NCBI RefSeq assembly: GCF_001708935.1
Contig: NZ_MASI01000001.1
Span: 744,001 to 808,000, forward strand
DNA from: Methyloligella halotolerans
Lineage (GTDB): Bacteria > Pseudomonadota > Alphaproteobacteria > Rhizobiales > Methyloligellaceae
Length of the DNA: 64,000 bases
Direction of reading: 5' to 3'
In this document: piece by piece, positions 9,712 to 19,261 of the stretch
Position numbering within the stretch: position 1 is the first letter of the stretch
Layout: every line of letters begins with the position of its first letter
Position numbers and translations under genes: made by a program
Notes under the pieces: model-generated
What the model was told of the DNA's origin: nothing
The model's input: the letters and a program-made list of their open reading frames with translations, nothing else
The model's database searches: none

Positions 9712-10700
9712 CGCGCCGCCTCAAGACTGACGCGCGGATCGAGGGCGAGGCTCATCAGGTCGGCAATGGTGTTGGTGACGACGAAGATGGCCCCGACCAC
9801 GACGAGATAGGTGGTGATGAGCGGGATGTCGGCGCGGGTTACGGCTTCGAGGAACAGGAAGCCCATGCCGGGCCACTGAAAGACGGTTTCCGTCAACAGC
9901 GTGAAGGCCAGCAGATTGCCGAATTGCAGCCCGGCCTGGGCGATCACCGGCAGCCAGGCGTTGCGCAGCGCATGGCCGATCCAGATGTGGATGCGCGATA
10001 CGCCCTTGGCGCGGGCGGTGCGGACATAGTCGCGCCCGAGCTCGTCGAGCATGGCGCTCCGGATCAGCCGGATGAAGAGCGGCAACATGATCGAGGAGAG
10101 GGTCACGGCGGGCAACAGCAGATGCTCGAGACCGTCGAGGCTGAGGAAGCTCGACTCCCAGCCGAAGACGGAGACCGTCTCGCCGCGTCCAAAGGCCGGC
10201 AGCCAGCCCCAGAGCACCGAGAACAGGCTGATCAGCAGGATGCCCGTGAGAAAGACCGGCACGGAGACGCCGAGCACGCTGAAGCCCAGCACGAGCTTGG
10301 CGCCAAGGCTCCGCGGCTTCACCGCGCAATAAATGCCGCCCGGGATGGAGAGCAGCACGACGATGAGGGAGGCGGCCAGCACCAGCTCGAAGCTCGCCGG
10401 GAACTTGTCCAGGATCACCCCAAGGGTCGAGCGCTTGTAGATGTAGGACGTTCCGAGATCGCCGGTTGCCGCGCCCTTCAGGTAGCGGCCGAACTGGACC
10501 GGCCAGGAATCGTTGAGGCCCAGCTCCTCGCGCAGCTCGGCGCGTTCGGATGCCGAGGCCGCCTGACCGGTCAGCTCCCGGATCGGATCGCCCAAGCTGG
10601 ATCGAACCGCGAAAGCGATCGCGAGGATCGCCAGCATGACCAGGAGCATCTGGACGAGGCGCTGGAGAAGGAAGGAGGCTGCGGGCCGGATGGCGTCCAT
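9708..10700 (-). CDS. ABC transporter permease, DppB/OppB type
   Basis: Partner permease of the DppC-like protein. It has 330 residues with an N-terminal helix, the periplasmic segment typical of DppB (GDPIRELTGQAAS...), five further helices and the EAA motif in RTARAKGVSRIHIWIGHALRNA. It starts nine bases after the stop of the binding-protein gene and overlaps the next permease by four bases. The substrate class (peptide, opine or nickel) is not resolved by sequence. Confidence 0.9.
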   Translation of the reverse strand: MDAIRPAASFLLQRLVQMLLVMLAILAIAFAVRSSLGDPIRELTGQAASASERAELREELGLNDSWPVQFGRYLKGAATGDLGTSYIYKRSTLGVILDKFPASFELVLAASLIVVLLSIPGGIYCAVKPRSLGAKLVLGFSVLGVSVPVFLTGILLISLFSVLWGWLPAFGRGETVSVFGWESSFLSLDGLEHLLLPAVTLSSIMLPLFIRLIRSAMLDELGRDYVRTARAKGVSRIHIWIGHALRNAWLPVIAQAGLQFGNLLAFTLLTETVFQWPGMGFLFLEAVTRADIPLITTYLVVVGAIFVVTNTIADLMSLALDPRVSLEAAR

Positions 10701-10709
10701 GCAGCCTTT

Positions 10710-12284
10710 CTATTCGATAACCAGGTCGCCGAGATAGGGCATGTCGATACTGTTCACAACGGGCTCGATCAGCACGTTCTTTCGCGCGCCCCAGGAGAGA
10801 TGCTGCCACTGCATGGGGACCATGGCGGCATCGTCGTAGAGGATCCTCTCGATGCTCCGGAGCAAGTCGGCCCGAGCTGTCTTGTCCGTCATGGTTTGGC
10901 TTTCCAGGGTCAGCTTGTCGACCTCGGAATTGGAATAGCTGCCGCCATTATATTGCCCGTAGCCCGTCTTCGGGTCCGGGGTCATGGCGAGGAACTCAAA
11001 GATGTTCGCCGAATCCTGGGTGTCGGACTGCCAGCCGATCATCAGGATATCGCCCTCGCGGGCATCGAACCGCTCCCAATACTGGGCTTTGGGCATGGTC
11101 TGCAGGGTCACGGTGATGTTGATCTTGGCCAGCATCGCGGTGACCGCCTGGGCGATCTGATAATCGCCCACATAGCGATTGTTGGGGGCGATCATGGTCA
11201 CGCTGAACCCATCGGCGAAACCCGCCTCCTCCATCAGCGCCTTGGCCTTCTCGACGTCGTAACGGGGCTTGAGGTCCGGATCGTAGCCGTCGAAGCCTTC
11301 GGGGCTGAGCTGACCGGCGGGCGATCCGAAGCCGCGCATGATCTTGTTCACAATGCCCTCGCGGTTGATGGCGTAGTTCACCGCAAGACGCACGCGTGGG
11401 TCCTTGAAGGCCTCCACGGTCTTCTGATTGAGCTGGAAGGTAAGGATGCGCGTGCTCGGCATGGTGACGAGGGTGCAGCACGGCGCAGCTTCCACGCGCT
11501 TTAGGTCGCCCGGGGGCACCGGCGCGATGAAGTCCACGTCGCCCGCCAGAAGAGCAGCGACCCGGGTCGCCGGCTCCTTGATCGGGGTGAACACGATCTC
11601 CCCCACATTGCCGGGGGACTCCTTGTCCCAATAGTCGGGGAAGCGCTGCATCACGAGGCGCACGCCCTGCTCCCGCTCGGTCACGATGAAGGGACCCGTG
11701 CCCGAGACATGGGTGGAGGCGAAGGACGCACCGTGCTTCACGATCGCATCCTTGGCCTCGCCGTTCTGGTCGTTGCCGGAATAGAAGTCGCGATCCATGG
11801 GGAAGATGTAGGTCGCGAGGTTCAGGACCAGCGGATACGGCTTCTTGGTGATGAGATCGACGGTGAGCGCATCGATCACCCGCGCCCCTTCGAACGGCTC
11901 GAACAGAGCCTTGAAGTCCGGGCTGCGCTTCAGCCGGTTCAGGGTCCAGACGACGTCGTGGGCTGTGAGCGTGTTGCCGGAATGGAATTTCACGCCGGGG
12001 CGGAGATAGAACCGGGTGGTGCGCTCGTCGATCTTCTCCCAACGCAGGGCGAGGCGCGGCTGGAGCTGCATGTTCTTGTCGAACCGCACCAGGGGATCGA
12101 ACAAGAGATGGGACATCTGCAGGGTGGCGCTGGCGATCTGCTCATGGGGATCGAGAGAGATCGGATCGGCGTCGTAGGCCATGCGCAAGGTCTTGTCCCG
12201 CTCCACGGCGATCGCCGGACCGGACAAGACAGCAGGCGCAATCCCTGCCCCGATGATGAGAAGCAACGCTAGAAGAACTCGCAT
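10710..12284 (-). CDS. ABC transporter substrate-binding protein, family 5
   Basis: Periplasmic solute-binding protein of the DppA/OppA family, 524 residues. A cleavable signal peptide is visible (MRVLLALLLIIGAGIAPAVL...), followed by LRMAYDADPISLDPHEQ and the family-typical RFYLRPGVKFHSGNTLTAHDVVWTLNRL. The start at 12284 is chosen because it begins the signal peptide; the much longer upstream open frame has no conserved sequence. It heads the operon with two permeases. It is divergent from bioD, with 162 bases between. Confidence 0.92.
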   Translation of the reverse strand: MRVLLALLLIIGAGIAPAVLSGPAIAVERDKTLRMAYDADPISLDPHEQIASATLQMSHLLFDPLVRFDKNMQLQPRLALRWEKIDERTTRFYLRPGVKFHSGNTLTAHDVVWTLNRLKRSPDFKALFEPFEGARVIDALTVDLITKKPYPLVLNLATYIFPMDRDFYSGNDQNGEAKDAIVKHGASFASTHVSGTGPFIVTEREQGVRLVMQRFPDYWDKESPGNVGEIVFTPIKEPATRVAALLAGDVDFIAPVPPGDLKRVEAAPCCTLVTMPSTRILTFQLNQKTVEAFKDPRVRLAVNYAINREGIVNKIMRGFGSPAGQLSPEGFDGYDPDLKPRYDVEKAKALMEEAGFADGFSVTMIAPNNRYVGDYQIAQAVTAMLAKINITVTLQTMPKAQYWERFDAREGDILMIGWQSDTQDSANIFEFLAMTPDPKTGYGQYNGGSYSNSEVDKLTLESQTMTDKTARADLLRSIERILYDDAAMVPMQWQHLSWGARKNVLIEPVVNSIDMPYLGDLVIE

Positions 12285-12446
12285 CGGTCGAACCAATAGC
12301 GCTCCTTTCTTGATGCGCCTAGCCCTCTCGGTCCGGTTTGGCGATTGGCCGCGGCGGGTTGCGGCGCTCGGACTTGCGGACTTGTAACCGCGCCTTGAGC
12401 GGCTAAAGTCCGCGCCAATTCGAAAGAAGCGGAGCGCAAGAGGCCA

Positions 12447-13079
12447 TTGAGCGGGTTTTTCGTCACGGGCACCGATACGGATGTCGGCAAGACGGTCGTC
12501 GCCGCCTGGCTGACGGCGCATCTCGGCGCGACCTATTGGAAGCCCATCCAGGCTGGCGAAGCAGACGGCACGGACACCAAGACTGTACGCGCCCTGGCCG
12601 AGCTGCCCGACGAGCGCGTGATCCCGGAATCCTATGTGCTGCCCGACCCTCTTTCGCCCCACGAATCGGCGCGGCGGGCCGGAGTAACGATCGATCTGGC
12701 GGCGATCCGGCTGCCCGAAATAGACAACTTCCTCGTGGTCGAGGGCGCGGGCGGGCTGATGGTGCCCCTCAACGACAGCGAGCTGGTGATCGATCTGATC
12801 GAAGATCTCGGGCTGCCCAGCATCCTCGTGGCGCGCTCGACACTGGGGACCATCAATCACACGCTTCTCTCTCTGGAGGCCCTCCGCCGCCGCGGCCTGG
12901 CGATCGCCGGCGTCGTCATGGTGGGGCCGGAGAGCGACCATAACCGCGCGGCCATCGAACGCTATGGCCGCACCCAGGTGATCGCCGAGATCCCCTGGCT
13001 CGATCCTCTCGACCGGCAGGCCCTTTGCGGGATCGCGCCGGAACTCGATTTGGCAAAACTGGCGCAGATGGCGAAATGA
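12447..13079 (+). CDS. bioD: Dethiobiotin synthetase
   Basis: ATP-dependent carboxylase closing the ureido ring of biotin from 7,8-diaminopelargonate. It has 210 residues with the P-loop GTDTDVGKT at residues 8-16, the substrate segment YWKPIQAG and the VEGAGGLMVPL motif. The start codon appears to be TTG at 12447; no ATG or GTG fits the conserved N-terminus. Its stop forms an ATGA overlap with bioA. I see no BioR-type TTATCTATAA operator upstream. Confidence 0.92.
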   Translation: MSGFFVTGTDTDVGKTVVAAWLTAHLGATYWKPIQAGEADGTDTKTVRALAELPDERVIPESYVLPDPLSPHESARRAGVTIDLAAIRLPEIDNFLVVEGAGGLMVPLNDSELVIDLIEDLGLPSILVARSTLGTINHTLLSLEALRRRGLAIAGVVMVGPESDHNRAAIERYGRTQVIAEIPWLDPLDRQALCGIAPELDLAKLAQMAK

Positions 13080-14452
13080 CCGATTCCCCCGAACACCCTT
13101 CTCCCGAGACCCTTTCCCCCGAAGAGCTGATGGCGCTGGACAACCGGCACATCTGGCATCCGTTCACCCAGCACGGCACGGAAAGCGCGCCGCTTCTCAT
13201 CAAGAGCGCCAAGGCCGCGACCCTGACCCTCGGGGACGGAAGCGAGCTGCTCGACCTTATTTCGTCGTGGTGGACCTGCACCCATGGCCATTCCCATCCG
13301 GCGCTGAACGCGGCGCTGGCGGAGCAGGCCAACGCTTACGAGCACGTGATGTTCGCCGGCTTCACCCATGCGCCCGCGATCTCGGTCGCGTCCCGTCTCG
13401 TCAATCTGCTGCCCGGCGATCTGAACCGGGTGTTCTACTCCGATGACGGCTCGACGGCGGTCGAGGTCGCGCTCAAGATCGCCTACCAACACTGGTCCAA
13501 CCAGGGCGAACCGCGCAACGTCTTCATCGCGCTCGACGGCGGCTATCACGGCGACACGGTCGGCGCCATGTCGGTGGGCAAGGGCTGCGGCTTCTTCTCT
13601 CTGTTCCGGGATCTCATGTGCGAGGTGCAGGTGCTCCCCTATCCGTCCACCTTCATCGGCGACGACGAGGTAGAGGAGAAGGAAGACGGCGCCATCGCGG
13701 CCCTGGAGCGGTTGATCGAGGAATATCCCGACCAGATTGCCGGCATGATCCTGGAGCCGCTGCTGCAGGGCGCAGGCGGCATGCGCGTGTCGCGGCCGAG
13801 CTTCCTGACGCGGCTCGTGGAGACGGCGCAGGCGGCCGGAATCCTGGTGATCTTCGACGAGGTGGCGACCGGCTTCGGACGGACGGGCACCATGTTCGCC
13901 ATGGAGCAGGCCGGCGTGGTGCCGGATATGGTCTGCGTCTCCAAATGCCTGACGGCCGGCTATCTGCCCATGGCGGCAACGGTCGTGCGGGACGAGCTGT
14001 TCGACAGCTTCATCGGCGATAGCTTCTCAAGGGCCCTGGCGCACGGCCATTCCTTTACGGCCAATCCCCTGGCCTGCGCGGTGTCGCTCCGCTCGCTCCA
14101 GCTCTTCGAGGAGGAGAACACCCTGAAGCGCATCGGGGAGATCGCGGAAAAGCATCGAGGCTTCCTGGAGCGGATCGCCGATCGGCCCGATGTAACCTGG
14201 CCGCGCCAGGTCGGCAGCATCATGGCGTTCGATGTGAAGGGCTCGCCGGACTACCAGTCGGCGCAAAGCCGGACCCTGAAGGACTGGTTCCTGAGCAACG
14301 GGCTGAATATCCGCCCGCTTGGCTCAACGGTCTATCTGATGCCGCCCTTCTGCATCACCGATGCGGAACTCGACAGGGCCTATGAGGGGATCATCGAAGG
14401 CCTGGACCGGCTGGCCGCCGCCGAGCTCTCCATGGACGACAAACGCCCATAA
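13076..14452 (+). CDS. bioA: Adenosylmethionine-8-amino-7-oxononanoate aminotransferase
   Basis: PLP enzyme converting 8-amino-7-oxononanoate to diaminopelargonate with S-adenosylmethionine as amino donor. It has 458 residues with IWHPFTQH near the N-terminus, the SSWWTCTHGHSHP segment, FDEVATGFGRTG and the PLP lysine K290 in VSKCLTAGYLPM. The ATG at 13076 is coupled to the bioD stop (ATGA). Its last 73 bases are overlapped on the other strand by the end of bioC, an unusually deep convergent overlap. Confidence 0.95.
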   Translation: MTDSPEHPSPETLSPEELMALDNRHIWHPFTQHGTESAPLLIKSAKAATLTLGDGSELLDLISSWWTCTHGHSHPALNAALAEQANAYEHVMFAGFTHAPAISVASRLVNLLPGDLNRVFYSDDGSTAVEVALKIAYQHWSNQGEPRNVFIALDGGYHGDTVGAMSVGKGCGFFSLFRDLMCEVQVLPYPSTFIGDDEVEEKEDGAIAALERLIEEYPDQIAGMILEPLLQGAGGMRVSRPSFLTRLVETAQAAGILVIFDEVATGFGRTGTMFAMEQAGVVPDMVCVSKCLTAGYLPMAATVVRDELFDSFIGDSFSRALAHGHSFTANPLACAVSLRSLQLFEEENTLKRIGEIAEKHRGFLERIADRPDVTWPRQVGSIMAFDVKGSPDYQSAQSRTLKDWFLSNGLNIRPLGSTVYLMPPFCITDAELDRAYEGIIEGLDRLAAAELSMDDKRP

Positions 14453-15159
14453 ACAATGTGCCAGGTGACCTGGCCGCCATGGTCGCGGTCCAGGCGGGAA
14501 AGCACGCGGCGGAGCGCGCCCGGAGAGAGGGGCGCGTAGCCTTCCCTGGGCGTGAGCCCTCCGATGGCGCGGAGCCGCCGCAGGAAGGCGAGGCCGCTCT
14601 CCTCCATCACGAGGCTCTCCTCGTCTTCGGCGCCCGGCAGAGGCGCAATGGGGACGATGCCGTCCGCCAGGCCTTCCGCAGCCACGGCCGCGCGCCATTC
14701 GGCGAAACAATCTTCTCCGAGAGCGCTATAGACGATCGCGCCGCCTGGATTGAGCAACTCGCGCAGCCGGGTCAGCGCGGCCGCCGGATCGGTGAGCCAA
14801 TGCAAGCTCATGCTGGTGACGACGAGGTCGAACCGGCCAACATCCGCGATATGGGCGGCATCCATCACGTCGAAAGCGAGCCTGGCGCCAGCCGGCGACC
14901 GGATATTGGCCTTCGCCGTGGCGATCATTGCCGGCGAAAGGTCGGTAATCAGAAAGTCGCCATCGGGATAGGCCTGGAGCAGCAGCCGGGTGAGCAGGCC
15001 CGTTCCGCAGCCGAGCTCAAGCACGCGCGGAGACTCCAGACGCGGCAGTCGCCGCGCCAGGCGCTCGGCGACGTCACGTTGGAGCGCGGCGTGGCGCTCG
15101 TAGCTCTCGGCGCGGGCGCCGAAGCTCTCTGCGATCTGCGCGCTACGGGGTGTCGTCAT
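14380..15159 (-). CDS. bioC: Malonyl-ACP O-methyltransferase
   Basis: SAM-dependent methyltransferase that caps the malonyl group to start pimelate synthesis. It has 259 residues with motif I VLELGCGTGLLTRLL, the acidic LITDLSPAMI and the post-motif SMSLHWLTDP, which fits BioC. From the ATG at 15159 the distance to the first conserved FG matches E. coli BioC. An ATG at 15171 is the alternative. The gene overlaps the end of the bioH-like gene by 17 bases and the 3' end of bioA by 73 bases. Confidence 0.85.
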   Translation of the reverse strand: MTTPRSAQIAESFGARAESYERHAALQRDVAERLARRLPRLESPRVLELGCGTGLLTRLLLQAYPDGDFLITDLSPAMIATAKANIRSPAGARLAFDVMDAAHIADVGRFDLVVTSMSLHWLTDPAAALTRLRELLNPGGAIVYSALGEDCFAEWRAAVAAEGLADGIVPIAPLPGAEDEESLVMEESGLAFLRRLRAIGGLTPREGYAPLSPGALRRVLSRLDRDHGGQVTWHIVYGRLSSMESSAAASRSRPSMIPS

Positions 15160-15820
15160 CGATGATCTCATTCACGGCGGGCTGGCGCTCGGCTCCAACC
15201 TCGTCGGCCAAGCGCATAATCCGGTCCGCGCACCATGCGGGGTAGCGAGCGGGGAGAAGATGGCCGCAGTCGCCGGACCATTCAACGGCCTCGCGCCAGA
15301 CGGTCGCGCTTATCGCTTGCGGCACGATGACGTCGTCACGAGAGGCGAGCGGCAGGATGGGGCGGTCGAGGGTGGCCCTTGCCTCGCTCTCGTCCCAGGT
15401 CATGAGCCAATCGAGCCCCTCGCCCAGCCGATCAACGTTCAAAGCGTCTTCCGGCACGAACGGATCGGCGCCGCAGCCTTTCCAGAACATGCGCATAAAC
15501 CCATACGGATCGCGCTCAAGGGCCTTGCGCATGGCGGCGACCTTGGCTCGTCCGATATGGGCCGCGAAGGCATCGAAGCCCTGGAGGCTCACTAGAGCCC
15601 GGAAACTCTGGGGCCGTTCGTGCAGGAGCCAGAGCACGCCCAGGGAGTGGCCGATTGCGATCGCATCGCGGGGCCAGTCGTCGGATGGCTTCAACGCATC
15701 TTGCGGTCCGCCCGAGACGAAACCGAGATCGACTCGGCTCACCTCGCCCTCCAGTCTTTCGGCGAGGGCGTCGAAAATGCCGGGGTGGAAGCCCCAGCCG
15801 TGGACGAGGACGAAATGCAT
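15143..15820 (-). CDS. bioH: Alpha/beta-hydrolase, probable pimeloyl-ACP methyl ester esterase
   Basis: A small serine hydrolase of 225 residues placed exactly between bioF and bioC, where the demethylating esterase of pimeloyl-ACP is expected. Visible features are the oxyanion segment LVHGWGFHP, the nucleophile elbow GHSLG (Ser59), a late DDVIVP acid region and GDCGHLLPARYP with the likely catalytic His. It is divergent from E. coli BioH and could belong to another BioH-replacing esterase group, so the symbol marks role rather than close homology. The ATG at 15820 lies five bases after the bioF stop. Confidence 0.7.
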   Translation of the reverse strand: MHFVLVHGWGFHPGIFDALAERLEGEVSRVDLGFVSGGPQDALKPSDDWPRDAIAIGHSLGVLWLLHERPQSFRALVSLQGFDAFAAHIGRAKVAAMRKALERDPYGFMRMFWKGCGADPFVPEDALNVDRLGEGLDWLMTWDESEARATLDRPILPLASRDDVIVPQAISATVWREAVEWSGDCGHLLPARYPAWCADRIMRLADEVGAERQPAVNEIIDDDTP

Positions 15821-15825
15821 CGCCG

Positions 15826-17022
15826 CTATTCCGCCGCCAGGGGGCCGCTGATGGAGCCGGGCCCGGCCTGTTCCAGGACGTTCAAAAGATCGTCGACATC
15901 CGCATCCGTATGGGCGGCGGTGAAGGCGAACCGTAGACGCGCGGTGCCTTTGGGAACGGTCGGAGGACGGATGGCCGTGGCCCAATGCCCCGCCGCTCTC
16001 AGCTTCCGGCTCAGTCCTTGGGCGGCCTGGGCGGAGCCTACGATCACGGGGACGATCTGGGTTTGCGAGGCGCCGGTCTCGAATTCGAGGCTGTTGGTGC
16101 CATCACGGAAGCGCTTCGAGAGCCGCGCTGCCGTGGCGCGGGCCTCCCGAAGGTTCGGAAGGAGATCGAGCGCGGCATCCATGGCGCCGAGCACGGCCGG
16201 CGGCAGCGCGGTGGAATAGATCAGCCCGCTGCAGCGATTGACCAAGTAATCCCGGATTTCCTTGGAGCAGGCGACGAAAGCGCCATATCCGCCGAGCGCC
16301 TTGGACGCGGTGCCGATGACGATGTCGGCGCCCTCGCTGAGCCCCTCCCCCTCCGAACCGAGCACCCCGGTCCCATGGGCATCGTCGACGATGAGTGTCG
16401 CGCCGTATTCCTTCGCGAGCGCACCGATCTCTTCCAAGGGTGCCACATCTCCGTCCATGGAAAATACGCTCTCCGTCAGGATGAAGCGGGGCGCCTCCTC
16501 GCCTTTCGACTTCTCCAAGAGTTCGGCGAGGTGGCCGGCGTCCCGGTGGCGGTAGCGCTGCTGGCGGATTCCTGCGGCGGCGCAGCCGAAATGCATGCTG
16601 GCATGGTTCAGCTTGTCAGCGAAGACGAGCGGCCTCCCGCCCAGAACCTGCGGATCCAGAAGCGCCTGAAGCACCGCGCCATTGGTCTGGAAGCCTGAGG
16701 CCATGACAAGGGCCGCCTCCTTCCGCTTCAACTTGGCGATCTTCGCCTCCACGATGGAGAAGGCTTCGAGATTGCCGGTGACGAGGCGCGAGGCGCCGCT
16801 GCCGGCGCCGAAAGCCTCCAGCCAGAGCTTCGCCCGGCCGATCAAGGCCGGATGGAAGCGGAGGGCGAGGTAGTCGTTGCTGGAGAAGTTGACGTAGGTC
16901 TTTTCGGCGACCTCGATCAGGCGCGCGTCAAGGGGCCGCATGTCGATCAGCGACCTTTGCAGCCCAGCCTCGCCTTGTGCTGCCAGATATGCGCCGTAGC
17001 GGCTTTCACTCCGTGCCATCAT
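15826..17022 (-). CDS. bioF: 8-amino-7-oxononanoate synthase
   Basis: PLP-dependent condensation of pimeloyl thioester with alanine. It has 398 residues. Recognisable are [14 protein letters not shown], the cofactor aspartate and histidine in [11 protein letters not shown] (D213, H216) and the Schiff-base lysine K241 in [13 protein letters not shown]. It is first in the minus-strand run bioF-bioH-bioC and divergent from bioB, so the 90-base gap should carry both promoters. No known biotin repressor site is evident there. Confidence 0.94.
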   Translation of the reverse strand: MMARSESRYGAYLAAQGEAGLQRSLIDMRPLDARLIEVAEKTYVNFSSNDYLALRFHPALIGRAKLWLEAFGAGSGASRLVTGNLEAFSIVEAKIAKLKRKEAALVMASGFQTNGAVLQALLDPQVLGGRPLVFADKLNHASMHFGCAAAGIRQQRYRHRDAGHLAELLEKSKGEEAPRFILTESVFSMDGDVAPLEEIGALAKEYGATLIVDDAHGTGVLGSEGEGLSEGADIVIGTASKALGGYGAFVACSKEIRDYLVNRCSGLIYSTALPPAVLGAMDAALDLLPNLREARATAARLSKRFRDGTNSLEFETGASQTQIVPVIVGSAQAAQGLSRKLRAAGHWATAIRPPTVPKGTARLRFAFTAAHTDADVDDLLNVLEQAGPGSISGPLAAE

Positions 17023-17115
17023 CCTGTATTAGCGAACGGAAGGTCCCGCAGCAATCGAGAGCCTGTTCAAGTGCTTGATCGTCCCGAATCCCTTACCGAG
17101 CAGCCCGCCCACGCG

Positions 17116-18174
17116 ATGGAAACTCCCGTGATCACGCCGGAGAGCGCGGCACGCGGCGGCTTGCGCCACGACTGGACGCGGGACGAGATCCAGGCCTTGC
17201 TCGAAGCGCCCCTCATGACGCTGCTCGATCAGGCGCGGGAGGTACATCGCCGGCACCACGAGGACGGAACGGTGCAGCTGGCCAGCCTGCTCTCCATCAA
17301 AACCGGCGCCTGCCCCGAAGATTGCAAATACTGCCCCCAGAGCGCCCATTACGCGAAGAAGACGGGACTGGAGCGCGAGGCGCTGCTCGATGTCGACGAC
17401 GTGCTCTCCAAGGCGCGGCGCGCACGCGAAGCCGGCGCCACGCGGTTCTGCATGGGCGCGGCCTGGCGGCAGGTTCGCGATGGCAAGGAATTCGACAGCG
17501 TCCTGGAGATGGTCCGCGGCGTGCGCGATATGGGCATGGAAGCCTGTGTGACGCTGGGCATGCTGAACAAGGACCAGGCCAAGCGCCTCGCCGACGCCGG
17601 TCTCACCGCCTACAACCATAATCTCGATACTTCGCAAGAATATTACGAGAAGATCATCACCACCCGGACCTTCCAGGACCGGCTCGACACGATCGAGAAC
17701 GTGCGGGACGCCGGGGTCGAGGTGTGCTGCGGCGGCATCATCGGCATGGGCGAGAGCATTTCCGACCGGGCAAGCCTGCTCAAGAGCCTGGCCGACATGA
17801 CTCCGCACCCCGAAAGCGTGCCGATCAACGCGCTGGTGCCCGTGGAAGGCACGCCGCTCGCCCATCGGGCGAAGGTCGACTCCATGGAGCTGGTGCGCAT
17901 GATCGCAACGGCGCGCATCGTGATGCCGAAATCCCGGGTGCGCCTTTCGGCCGGGCGACACAATCTCACCAAGGAAGCCCAGCTGCTCTGCCTGATGGCG
18001 GGCGCCAACTCGATCTTCTACGGCGAAAAGCTGCTTACGACCGACAACAACGATACAAGCGAGGATCTCGCGCTGATCGAGGAGGCCGGTCTTACGGTTT
18101 CCGGGCCGCGAGCGGAGGACACGTCTTGCGGCGGGCGCGAAAGCGCCGCGGCTTGCGCCAAAGCGCGCGGCTGA
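17116..18174 (+). CDS. bioB: Biotin synthase
   Basis: Radical-SAM enzyme inserting sulfur into dethiobiotin. It has 352 residues from the ATG at 17116. The 4Fe-4S cysteines are C66, C70 and C73 in [21 protein letters not shown], the [10 protein letters not shown] segment (2Fe-2S ligands) and RLSAGRHNL follow. An in-frame GTG at 17071 would add 15 residues, and neither start has a convincing Shine-Dalgarno site. It is followed after five bases by the aminotransferase gene. Confidence 0.94.
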   Translation: METPVITPESAARGGLRHDWTRDEIQALLEAPLMTLLDQAREVHRRHHEDGTVQLASLLSIKTGACPEDCKYCPQSAHYAKKTGLEREALLDVDDVLSKARRAREAGATRFCMGAAWRQVRDGKEFDSVLEMVRGVRDMGMEACVTLGMLNKDQAKRLADAGLTAYNHNLDTSQEYYEKIITTRTFQDRLDTIENVRDAGVEVCCGGIIGMGESISDRASLLKSLADMTPHPESVPINALVPVEGTPLAHRAKVDSMELVRMIATARIVMPKSRVRLSAGRHNLTKEAQLLCLMAGANSIFYGEKLLTTDNNDTSEDLALIEEAGLTVSGPRAEDTSCGGRESAAACAKARG

Positions 18175-18179
18175 CCCAC

Positions 18180-19034
18180 GTGTCCAGAACCATCTATGTC
18201 GACGGAAGCTACGTCCCCGAGGCGGAAGCCAGGATTTCGGTGTTCGACCGGGGGTTCCTGTTCGCCGACGGCGTCTACGAGGTGACGGCGGTTGTCGGCG
18301 GCCGGATGGTCGATTTCGATTCCCACCTGTCGCGTCTCGACCGCTCTCTCGCCGCTCTCGACATCGTGTCCCCCCTCACCGACCGCGAGCTGCGGGTGGT
18401 GCACGAAAAGCTGATCGCGCGGAACGGGTTGGACGAGGGGATCGTCTATCTCCAGCTGACCCGCGGCGTTGCCGACCGCGAATTCTCCTATCCCTATGGT
18501 CTTACGCCCACGATCGTCGCCTTTACCCAGGCGAAGCCGCTGCTCGACAATCCCCTGGCGGAGAGCGGCGTTCCGGTCGTGTTGGTGCCCGACATCCGCT
18601 GGCGGCGCCGGGATATCAAATCGATCGCCCTGTTGCCCCAGGCCATGGGCAAGGAATTCGCCAAGCGGAACGGCGCCTACGAGGCGTGGATGGTCGAAAA
18701 CGATCTCATCACGGAGGGCACCTCATCGTCGGCGTTCATCGTCGATTCGGAAGGCGTGCTGCGGACCCAGCCCCTCGGCCGGCACATCCTGCCCGGCGTC
18801 ACCCGGCGTGCGGTCCTGAGATTGGCGGAAGAGCACGGCGTTGCCTTCGAGGAACGTCCCTTCGGGATCGATGAAGCGCTTGGCGCCCGGGAGGCGTTCC
18901 TGACGGCGGCATCGGCTTTCGTGCTTCCGGTCATCTCCATAGATGGCCGAAACATTGGGGACGGCACGCCGGGGCAAATCACCCGGCGATTCCGGGAGCT
19001 GTATCTGAAAGAGTGCTGTCAAGAAAATATTTAA
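18180..19034 (+). CDS. dat: D-amino-acid aminotransferase
   Basis: Fold-type IV PLP aminotransferase, 284 residues, best matched to D-alanine transaminase. Visible are the N-terminal YVDGSYVPEAEARISVFDRG, the catalytic lysine K147 in RDIKSIALLP, the SSSAF loop after EG and the ILPGVTRRAVL cofactor-phosphate segment. The start is GTG at 18180, five bases after the bioB stop, suggesting one transcript with bioB. A branched-chain aminotransferase or aminodeoxychorismate lyase is less likely given the motifs. Confidence 0.85.
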   Translation: MSRTIYVDGSYVPEAEARISVFDRGFLFADGVYEVTAVVGGRMVDFDSHLSRLDRSLAALDIVSPLTDRELRVVHEKLIARNGLDEGIVYLQLTRGVADREFSYPYGLTPTIVAFTQAKPLLDNPLAESGVPVVLVPDIRWRRRDIKSIALLPQAMGKEFAKRNGAYEAWMVENDLITEGTSSSAFIVDSEGVLRTQPLGRHILPGVTRRAVLRLAEEHGVAFEERPFGIDEALGAREAFLTAASAFVLPVISIDGRNIGDGTPGQITRRFRELYLKECCQENI

Positions 19035-19076
19035 CCACGATTGAAACCCTTTCGGGCGGGACTGCGTTAACCCGCC

Positions 19077-19253
19077 ATGACAAAGCTACTCTACTGGCTC
19101 GTATACAACTTTGACCTCGGTCCCATGGGTCCCCGGATGATGGATCTCGCGGTCAAAAGCTGGCTCCGGCGTGACGCAAGGGCCAATGAGCCTACGCTCC
19201 TACAGAGCACCATGCAGTCGGTCCGCGGCCACGAGCTGAATTTCAGTAAGTAG
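19077..19253 (+). CDS. Small hypothetical protein, 58 residues
   Basis: A short open frame starting MTKLLYWLVYNFDLGPMG and ending GHELNFSK. It is basic, with an aromatic/hydrophobic N-terminus and no recognised domain. It lies 42 bases after the aminotransferase stop and just before a structured, terminator-ended region. I see no strong Shine-Dalgarno site. It may be a real small protein or a chance frame inside a leader. Confidence 0.4.
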   Translation: MTKLLYWLVYNFDLGPMGPRMMDLAVKSWLRRDARANEPTLLQSTMQSVRGHELNFSK

Positions 19254-19261
19254 CACTGGAT

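Noticed and set aside
12285-12941. N-terminal extension of the ABC binding protein to 12941
   Set aside because: It would pass through bioD on the other strand and precede a clear signal peptide; the real start is at 12284.
17023-17115. BioR operator between bioF and bioB
   Set aside because: No TTATCTATAA-like palindrome is present in this gap or upstream of bioD.
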